From assembly GCA_022837505.1 (NCBI GenBank), contig JALHFZ010000085.1, forward strand, positions 1 to 11,461: a stretch of 11,461 nt of DNA, written 5' to 3'. Position numbers and translations under genes: made by a program. Shown here piece after piece: positions 6,525 through 11,461 of the stretch. Below the pieces are notes generated by a model. That model worked only from the letters and a program-made list of their open reading frames with translations, did not search any database and was not told the origin of the DNA. Position 1 is the stretch's first letter, and every line of letters begins with the position of its first letter. The DNA comes from Synergistaceae bacterium (lineage in GTDB: Bacteria; Synergistota; Synergistia; Synergistales; Aminobacteriaceae).

Positions 6525-7402
6525 GAAAGCTTCTTTTCAATGGATGCCCACCGGCGGGACAGCCACATCCACTGCTCAGGATAGCGGGAGATCCAGCCGC
6601 TTATAATTTCATTGCAGCGCTCCATGGCGCTTTCCATGGATTCTTCCCGGTCGGGGTACCCCTCTTCCCATGGGGAGGGGAGAATATAAAGGTCATGATA
6701 GATGGTCTTCCCCCTTCGGATCATAAAGACGGGAAGAATCGTCGATCCCAGATGCTGAGCCATTTTTGCAGGGCCGTAGGGGGTGCTTGCGGGAAGGCCG
6801 AGAAAGGGGACGACCACACCGTTTCTTCCTGCGTCCTGATCGACGAGAATCGCCAGTATTTCCCCCTGCTTCAGGCAGCGGATGGCTGATTTGAGGTCAA
6901 ACCCCTTGCTGACAGTCTTCACTCCATACTCTTCCCTTGTGTCTATGATGAGCTGGGTAATCCGGTCATCCCGCTGGTCCGCCCCGATGCCGTTCATGGG
7001 GTACCCCCTGGCAGCCACGGCGCCCGCGCCGAGTTCCCAGTTGCCCATGTGGGCAGAGAGAAGAATCACTCCCCTCCCCCGGGCAAGGGCCTCCCGAAGA
7101 TGTTCTTCTCCGTGAATTTCCACAAGAGCTCCCAAGTCTGCCTTCTTTTTCGCCGCGGAGACGAACTCCCCTACGGACCGGCCGAGGTTGGCATAGGAGG
7201 AACGGACGATTGTACGGGCGGTTGTCACCCCCACCTGAAGGGACCGCACACAGCTCCGCTCCGCCTCATCGACCTTTTTTTTGCTCAGCGCCCAGAGAAG
7301 AGTGCCGAGGCCTGCACCGAAAGAAACAGCCGCCTTATAAGGAAGGGCTGTCATTCCTTTTTTCACGAGGGTAAGTATCTTCCAGGTTGTCTCCCCCTGC
7401 AT
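6521..7402 (-). CDS. Lipid A biosynthesis-type acyltransferase (LpxL/HtrB family)
   Basis: The 293-residue membrane-associated enzyme belongs to the lysophospholipid acyltransferase superfamily. LpxL/HtrB members transfer a fatty acyl chain from acyl carrier protein to a lipid A precursor at the inner face of the inner membrane. Seen are a hydrophobic N-terminal segment (about 22-40), the catalytic HX4E motif HMGNWE (His118, Glu123) and the later VDQDAGRNGVVVPFLG block (about 187-202) typical of the family. ATG 7402 is preferred to a GTG at 7438 because GGAGAGGAG lies 9 bases before it. It is the first gene of a three-gene operon. The presence of this enzyme implies an outer membrane with lipid A or a similar lipid. 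The acyl chain and acceptor cannot be read from the sequence. Confidence 0.88.
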   Translation of the reverse strand: MQGETTWKILTLVKKGMTALPYKAAVSFGAGLGTLLWALSKKKVDEAERSCVRSLQVGVTTARTIVRSSYANLGRSVGEFVSAAKKKADLGALVEIHGEEHLREALARGRGVILLSAHMGNWELGAGAVAARGYPMNGIGADQRDDRITQLIIDTREEYGVKTVSKGFDLKSAIRCLKQGEILAILVDQDAGRNGVVVPFLGLPASTPYGPAKMAQHLGSTILPVFMIRRGKTIYHDLYILPSPWEEGYPDREESMESAMERCNEIISGWISRYPEQWMWLSRRWASIEKKLS

Positions 7403-7411
7403 TTCGGAAAA

Positions 7412-7420
7412 CTCCTCTCC
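7412..7420 (-). promoter_or_regulatory. lpxL-like ribosome binding site
   Basis: GGAGAGGAG on the minus strand, 9 bases before the ATG at 7402. It falls inside the coding region if the upstream GTG at 7438 is taken as the start, which argues against that GTG. Confidence 0.7.
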
Positions 7421-7433
7421 TTGCGCGATATAT

Positions 7434-7473
7434 TTCACTGAACAGATCTCTTTGGGATATACTTGTCAGTGAA
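7434..7473 (+). promoter_or_regulatory. Divergent control region: usp promoter inside an inverted repeat
   Basis: TTCACT (7434-7439) and TATACT (7458-7463), 18 bases apart, form a plausible promoter for the stress-protein gene. The perfect 8-base inverted repeat TTCACTGA (7434-7441) / TCAGTGAA (7466-7473) brackets the -10, with half-sites 32 bases apart centre to centre, about three helical turns. This could be an operator controlling one or both divergent genes. I could not find a convincing promoter for the acyltransferase operon here. Confidence 0.35.
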
Positions 7474-7501
7474 GTCTAGAATACCATGGGAGGGATACTT
7501 T

Positions 7502-8305
7502 ATGCTTACGCGGATCCTCTTTCTCGCCGACGTTTCTCCATTCTCGGATCACGCCCTTGCCTGGGCAAAGGACAAAATGAGGGCTGAACAGACTGATTTT
7601 CTGCTGCTTCACGTAGTCGATTCCGCCGCGGGGCTTGAATCTCCCCGTCTGGTCAGCGAGGCGGAGGCATATCTTGACCGGCTTGGCTCCCATATCCTCT
7701 CCCCGGAGAGCTATTATAAAACAATGGTCCTTTCGGGAGACATAATGGAGATCCTGCCGGAAGTCGTCCGAAGTGAGGGGTGCACCTTCGTCCTTCTCCC
7801 CATTCCGAAGGGGATGGATCCCTTTCCACTCATACGGACTGTTCCCGTTCCTCAAATGGTGGTTCAGGAGGAGGATGAGTTATTTCCGCCGGGAGACATT
7901 TTCCAGAAGGTCGTGGTCGCCCTTGATCTTGAACCGGCCAGGACGAGCCTGATGCTTGAAAACCTGCGCACCCTCCTTCTTCAGACAGGGGGGAACCCCT
8001 TCATCACCCTCGCCCACGCTTTCTATCCTCCTACTGCCGAAAGCGCTCCGGAGCTGATGAACGCAGCCTCTGAAGCCCTCGGAGAGATACAGAAGGAGGT
8101 TTCGTCCTGGGGGTACGACACCGCCGTTGAACTGGTGACAGGGAAACCGGAGACGGATCTTCCCCCGAGGATCAACGCCATGGCCCCCACACTCCTCGCC
8201 CTCGGCCTTCCCTATGCAGGAGAAATGGGACAGCTCGTCCTCGGGGCAACCGCCGAGGCATTGCTGCAGGAGACCGTCTGCCCCCTGCTTCTTTTTCCCC
8301 TTTAG
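7502..8305 (+). CDS. Tandem-domain universal stress protein
   Basis: The 267-residue cytoplasmic protein appears to hold two UspA-like domains: about 1-121 (MLTRILFLADVSPFSDHALAWA start) and about 134-267 (FQKVVVALDLEP start). Each begins with the hydrophobic beta-strand followed by Asp typical of this fold. The second domain has a partial ATP-binding signature: Gly235 and Gly248 are at the expected spacing, but Tyr238 replaces the second Gly and Ala249 the Ser/Thr of the usual GX2GX9G(S/T). The first domain shows no such motif, so ATP binding is doubtful. ATG 7502 has GGAGG 8 bases upstream; a TTG at 7463 lies in the promoter. The stop overlaps the stop of the convergent sfsA-like gene. Confidence 0.8.
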   Translation: MLTRILFLADVSPFSDHALAWAKDKMRAEQTDFLLLHVVDSAAGLESPRLVSEAEAYLDRLGSHILSPESYYKTMVLSGDIMEILPEVVRSEGCTFVLLPIPKGMDPFPLIRTVPVPQMVVQEEDELFPPGDIFQKVVVALDLEPARTSLMLENLRTLLLQTGGNPFITLAHAFYPPTAESAPELMNAASEALGEIQKEVSSWGYDTAVELVTGKPETDLPPRINAMAPTLLALGLPYAGEMGQLVLGATAEALLQETVCPLLLFPL

Positions 8306-9393
8306 TTTCCGGGAAGGAGCAGACGATCCGTCCGGAGACTGAGGACAAGATCGCAAAACTCCCTGTTTTTTTTAGGATGGAGGGGGAAGGAGTAGACCCC
8401 GCCCCCTCCGTCCATGTTCTGTGCTCCGGGCAGGAGCCTGATCTGCTCACGGATGAATTTTTCTTCATTTCTGCTGCTTCTGATCGGGAGAGAGTTCCAG
8501 GCAGACAAAGGAGCGGAGAAGACCGGGACCCTTCCCCTTTTTGCCTTTCTCAGGAAGGAATCGAGGGGATCGGCATATCCGCACGCCACCTGCCACTCCT
8601 TTTCTCCCCTTCCGGAAAAAAGAAGATAGTTCCCCCGGTCCCCCCGCTCTCGCTCGTAGATTTCCCACGGAAGGGCAAGGGGAAGGGCACCATCTTCGAG
8701 CTGTAAGCCCTCTCCCCATTGAATTCCCACGGGGAAAATCCCTATATTGAAGCGATGGTCATAAAGGGCAGCGGCAAATTCCGGGTCAAGGTGCCAGCTC
8801 GGAAGGAAAAAACGGGGAGTGGGGGAATGGACAAGAAAAAGTACGGCCGCCCTGTACCCTTTTTCTGTGAGGGCCGCAAGTTCAAGGACGTGCTTCCTCC
8901 CCCTCAGGGTGGGAGAATCGGGGAACATGGCCATTTTCTCCCGGAATTGGGAGGTGGACTTCACTTCGAGGAAGAGGGTCTCCCTCCCCCTTTCGAGGAG
9001 AAAATCAAAGCGGGAATGGCCCACAGCGACCTCTGTCCTTGCGACCTTCCAATCCTCAAGGCCGGGAACCCTGCGGCTTCGAAGAAGCCATTCCGCAGCT
9101 CTGTTGGCAAAGTGGGTGTGGAGCAGGACAGGGCTTCCCCGATAGGCTGCACCCCAGACGGTATATTCGGTCTTTCTGTGGGGTGAAGGTTCCTGGCGGG
9201 AAAGATAAAGAGGTGTATCGGGCAGGAGGATAGCCTCTAGCCGTCCGGGGTTCGGCAAAAAAGCCTCCACCATTCGGCCCTCCACAAGGCAGCGCAGAAG
9301 GAAGCGGTTCGGGCGGTCTTTGAAGAGGCCTCGTATGAGCGAAGGGGGAGGGACGGCGTAGAGGATTTGACTTGTTTTCATAGACTTTTTCAT
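8302..9393 (-). CDS. sfsA: SfsA-like nuclease with a C-terminal extension
   Basis: Residues about 10-245 match SfsA, a DNA-binding protein whose fold combines an OB-like N-terminal part and a PD-(D/E)XK nuclease part. Seen are LPNPGRL (46-52), RFDFLLERG (128-136, Asp130), LEVKST (142-147, Glu143 and Lys145) and the conserved MFPDSPTLRGRKHVLEL block (156-172). SfsA proteins are usually about 230-240 residues; this one has about 118 more, starting GNYLLFSG near 254. Some SfsA relatives carry a DUF123 (GIY-YIG-like) domain in this place, but I do not see its His-Trp-His signature, so the extension is unassigned. ATG 9393 has only a weak Shine-Dalgarno; ATG 9381 is an alternative. The gene follows a large hairpin, so it may have its own promoter, which I could not identify. 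Confidence 0.85.
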   Translation of the reverse strand: MKKSMKTSQILYAVPPPSLIRGLFKDRPNRFLLRCLVEGRMVEAFLPNPGRLEAILLPDTPLYLSRQEPSPHRKTEYTVWGAAYRGSPVLLHTHFANRAAEWLLRSRRVPGLEDWKVARTEVAVGHSRFDFLLERGRETLFLEVKSTSQFREKMAMFPDSPTLRGRKHVLELAALTEKGYRAAVLFLVHSPTPRFFLPSWHLDPEFAAALYDHRFNIGIFPVGIQWGEGLQLEDGALPLALPWEIYERERGDRGNYLLFSGRGEKEWQVACGYADPLDSFLRKAKRGRVPVFSAPLSAWNSLPIRSSRNEEKFIREQIRLLPGAQNMDGGGGVYSFPLHPKKNREFCDLVLSLRTDRLLLPGN

Positions 9394-9423
9394 CTGTTTT
9401 GGAGGCGGGACAACCCTGCCGCT

Positions 9424-9471
9424 GAGCCGCCTTTTTCAGAGGGAATGCCCTCCTTCTGAAAAAGGCGGCTC
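9424..9471 (-). terminator. Large hairpin after the TTT/DUF3830 operon, probable terminator
   Basis: Arms GAGCCGCCTTTTTCAGA (9424-9440) and its exact complement (9455-9471) give 17 pairs, extended inside by GAGGG/CCCTC across a small bulge with an AATG loop. It starts 21 bases after the DUF3830 stop and lies upstream of the sfsA-like start. The T5/A5 run is inside the stem and neither strand has a following U-tract, so termination is likely but not certain. Confidence 0.6.
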
Positions 9472-9492
9472 TTCTTCAAAAGGGCGATAAAA

Positions 9493-9969
9493 TTACAGCG
9501 CTCTCTCTATGCGCATTTTTTTCAGCCCTTCCCGCTGGCAACGGGCGCAGACGGCGGCAAAAGCGTCGAGATTCTCTTCAATCCGGGCGAAAAGCGAGCT
9601 GGGCTTCCACCCCATGGGGAGAAGAAGGCGGCTGTCTCTGCCGTAGAATACACCGAAATCATAGACGATATTCGGATTTCCCTGCCACTGGTAGGGGGCA
9701 TAGGCATTCCAGACGATATCTCCGGGGAGGGGGATGGTGATCTGGTTCTCCGGAGGAAGGGAGAGCCCTTCATCTTTGGGAAAAAGATCTCCCGGGAAGG
9801 GAACGGATATTTCCCGTCCCGTCCACATGGCATGGATGCCCATCGCCTCGGCGGGGCGCTGTTCAAGGGCATTCCAGATGCAGTTGCATGTAGCCGGTGC
9901 CTTATCTTCGAGAAGGACGGCTGTTGCGGCCACATTCTCATCGACAAAGGTAATGCGAAGCTTTTTCAT
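9493..9969 (-). CDS. DUF3830 cyclophilin-like protein
   Basis: The 158-residue cytoplasmic protein matches DUF3830, a family with a cyclophilin-like fold. It opens with a beta-strand (MKKLRITFVDENVAATAVLLEDKAPATCNCIWNAL in general form) and has the characteristic ENQITIPLPGDIVWN region (about 74-88) and a C-terminal helix. No catalytic role is known to me for the family. Members are often encoded beside transporters and amidohydrolases, and here it lies 33 bases after tctB in the same orientation, so a link to the imported substrate is reasonable but inferred. ATG 9969 has GGGAGG 7 bases upstream. It contains no signal peptide or membrane segment. A hairpin terminator follows it. Confidence 0.8.
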   Translation of the reverse strand: MKKLRITFVDENVAATAVLLEDKAPATCNCIWNALEQRPAEAMGIHAMWTGREISVPFPGDLFPKDEGLSLPPENQITIPLPGDIVWNAYAPYQWQGNPNIVYDFGVFYGRDSRLLLPMGWKPSSLFARIEENLDAFAAVCARCQREGLKKMRIERAL

Positions 9970-10002
9970 TGTATTGCCTCCCTTGGGTGAAATCCAGGCA
10001 TC

Positions 10003-10494
10003 TCAGAAAAGGAGCACCTGGGGAAGAACGATCTGGGCAAAAAAGGTAAAAAGACCCCAGACAAAGACCGTCACGATAAACGCAGGAAGAAGCACCGTCC
10101 TCAAAGGGGCTTCCCATCTGCGAAAGTAGAAAAATGAGACAAGGAAATAAAGAAATGTTCCCACGCCCAGGCCTATTGTAATCACAGCAAGGACATAAAG
10201 AAAGGCCAGACCGAGAAAAAGGGCTATATGAAAGGTCCGGATCCCCTGGTATTTCGAGGGCTTTTCCTCTCCCCTTTTCTGGAAGAAAACTGCCGCACCA
10301 GAGACGAACATGATAAGGATAGACCCCTGGGGGAAAAGCCTGGCCCCAATCCCAGCCCCGGAACTCCACTTCCCTGTGATGGTGAAGAGGAAGAAGAAGA
10401 CCGACGCGGCCATGATCAAAAAGCCTGGGAATCTTGGTGAGGATAGAAGGGAATTATTTTTTGCCTCCGTCGGCATGTTGTCAGCCATGACCAT
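10003..10494 (-). CDS. tctB: Tripartite tricarboxylate transporter small membrane subunit TctB
   Basis: The 163-residue inner-membrane protein has the four hydrophobic segments of the TctB family: about 23-43, 48-70, 89-125 (probably two helices) and 132-158. The N-terminal segment is followed by GARLFPQ (about 50-56), close to the family pattern of a small residue before a Phe-Pro. TctB partners with the large permease TctA and a periplasmic binding protein TctC to import carboxylates. Its ATG shares a base with the tctA stop (TGATG), showing translational coupling. GGAGG lies 4 bases before ATG 10494 and 10 bases before an in-frame ATG at 10488, so either start is possible. The binding-protein gene is not in the window. 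Confidence 0.85.
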   Translation of the reverse strand: MVMADNMPTEAKNNSLLSSPRFPGFLIMAASVFFFLFTITGKWSSGAGIGARLFPQGSILIMFVSGAAVFFQKRGEEKPSKYQGIRTFHIALFLGLAFLYVLAVITIGLGVGTFLYFLVSFFYFRRWEAPLRTVLLPAFIVTVFVWGLFTFFAQIVLPQVLLF

Positions 10495-11461
10495 CAGTCC
10501 TCCTCCACAAGTTTATTCTTCACGGAGAAATGGATCAGCAGCAGGGAGACAATGCAGAGCCCGTAGAAACCGAGGGCTATGGGGCTTTTGAAGAGGAAGG
10601 TCCACTCCCCTCTTCCCATGAGAAGAGCCTGCCGGAGGGCCTTTTCCGCCCCCGGTCCCACGATGAAGCCGAGCACGAGGGGGCCAAGGGGAAATTCGTT
10701 TTTCCTGAGGTATATTCCAAGCAGCCCTGCCGCGAGGACACCCACACGTCGAAAAGGGAGTTCCGGGAAGCGTAGGTACCCAGAAGAGCAAGGGAAAAAA
10801 CCGTGGGGACGAGATAACATGTCTTGACTTGGGCGAGTTTCGCATACAGGGGAATCAGCCCGTGGGACAGAAAAAGATTGATGAATGTGGCGTAGATTAT
10901 GATGACGAAAAGAGTGTAGATGATCACTTTGTTTTCTTCGATCATCATGGGGCCGGGGTTGATTCCCTGCATGACCAGGGCAGCCCCGAAGAGGGCGGCT
11001 GTGGCGCTGCCTGGAATTCCAAAGGCGAAAAGAGGGATGAGAGAGGCTCCTGCAGTGGCGCTGTTCCCCGCTTCCGGAGCCGCGACCCCTTCCAGGGAAC
11101 CGTGACCGAATTTTTCCGGCTTTCGGGAGAGCTTGCGGGCGAGGCCATAACTCATAAAGGCGGCGAGAGAGGAACCAGCCCCCGGAAGGGCGCCGATGAA
11201 GGTTCCCATCCCCGATCCGATGAGAGTTGCCCTGATAGTGGACCAGTAAATTTTAAAACTCATTTTATCCTTTGAAGGGTCATATCCTGCAACTTCCCGG
11301 GCCCTTTCCTCAAGATCGCTCATTTGTTTTTCGGAGCGGAGGGCACATTCTTTTGCGAACTGAATGATGAGTTCGGAGACAGCAAAAACCCCGACGAGCA
11401 GCGGTATAAGAGGGATGCCCCCCCGGAGGCTGGAAATACCGAAGGAGAGGCGGACCGACCC
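10494..11461 (-). pseudogene. tctA: Tripartite tricarboxylate transporter large subunit TctA, frameshifted, 5' end beyond the window
   Basis: This is the C-terminal ~320 residues of a ~500-residue multi-helix permease. Reading from the right edge, FGISSLRGGIPLIPLLVGVF is followed by the family signature: GALPGAGSSLAAF, GVAAPEAGNSATAGA and LFAFGIPGSATAALF, then QGINPGPM. Translation in that frame stays family-like up to FDVW, then becomes unrelated. From there the frame shifted by one base gives GVLAAGLLGIYLRKNEFPLGPLVLGFIVGPGAEKAL and the normal end of TctA. The switch is at the GGG run complementary to 10741-10743, where one missing G restores the expected spacing. No classical slippery heptamer is present, so a real inactivating deletion or a sequencing error is likelier than programmed frameshifting. 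The uncorrected reading frame continues out of frame to 10577. The stop is coupled to tctB. Confidence 0.83.

Noticed and set aside
7441..7469. Minus-strand promoter for the acyltransferase operon using CTGACA (7464-7469)
   Set aside because: No acceptable -10 occurs 16-18 bases downstream, so the box alone is not enough.
10735..10750. Programmed ribosomal frameshifting in tctA
   Set aside because: There is no slippery heptamer of the X XXY YYZ type, no Shine-Dalgarno-like stimulator noticed, and TctA is not known to use recoding.

Overview
The window looks like chromosomal DNA of a Gram-negative (two-membrane) bacterium, moderately GC-rich, that lives on amino acids and organic acids. Outer-membrane evidence is a LpxL-type acyltransferase and a secreted patatin fused to a BamA-like barrel. 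Metabolic evidence is a glutamate/aspartate-type symporter and a tripartite tricarboxylate transporter (TTT). The prolyl-tRNA synthetase is the short archaeal/eukaryotic-like form. Together with the 16S rRNA start this makes Synergistota my best guess, but that is an inference; about 94 bases of 16S cannot settle it.

Layout. Positions 1-94 are the 5' end of a 16S rRNA gene on the minus strand, with its leader and a strong promoter at 220-247. Next on the minus strand come proS (440-1879) and, upstream of it, a patatin/Omp85 protein (1978-4068). A 262-base intergenic region separates the latter from a divergent plus-strand dicarboxylate/amino-acid:cation symporter (4331-5530). This converges on a three-gene minus-strand operon reading lpxL-like acyltransferase, RuvC/YqgF-like protein, CheX-like protein (7402 down to 5579). 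The shared terminator is a perfect 25-bp inverted repeat containing the cheX stop codon. Divergent from that operon is a tandem universal-stress-protein gene (7502-8305), whose stop overlaps the stop of the convergent sfsA-like gene (8302-9393, minus). Upstream on the minus strand are a DUF3830 cyclophilin-like gene, tctB and the 3' part of tctA, which carries an apparent 1-base frameshift and runs off the right edge.

The genes are mostly ordinary housekeeping, envelope and transport functions. I see no CRISPR array, insertion sequence, phage gene or toxin-antitoxin pair, and no clear new multi-gene system. The points most worth a second look are the tctA frameshift, the C-terminal extension of the SfsA-like protein, the unusual acyltransferase/RuvC-like/CheX operon, and several inverted repeats in promoter and terminator positions.
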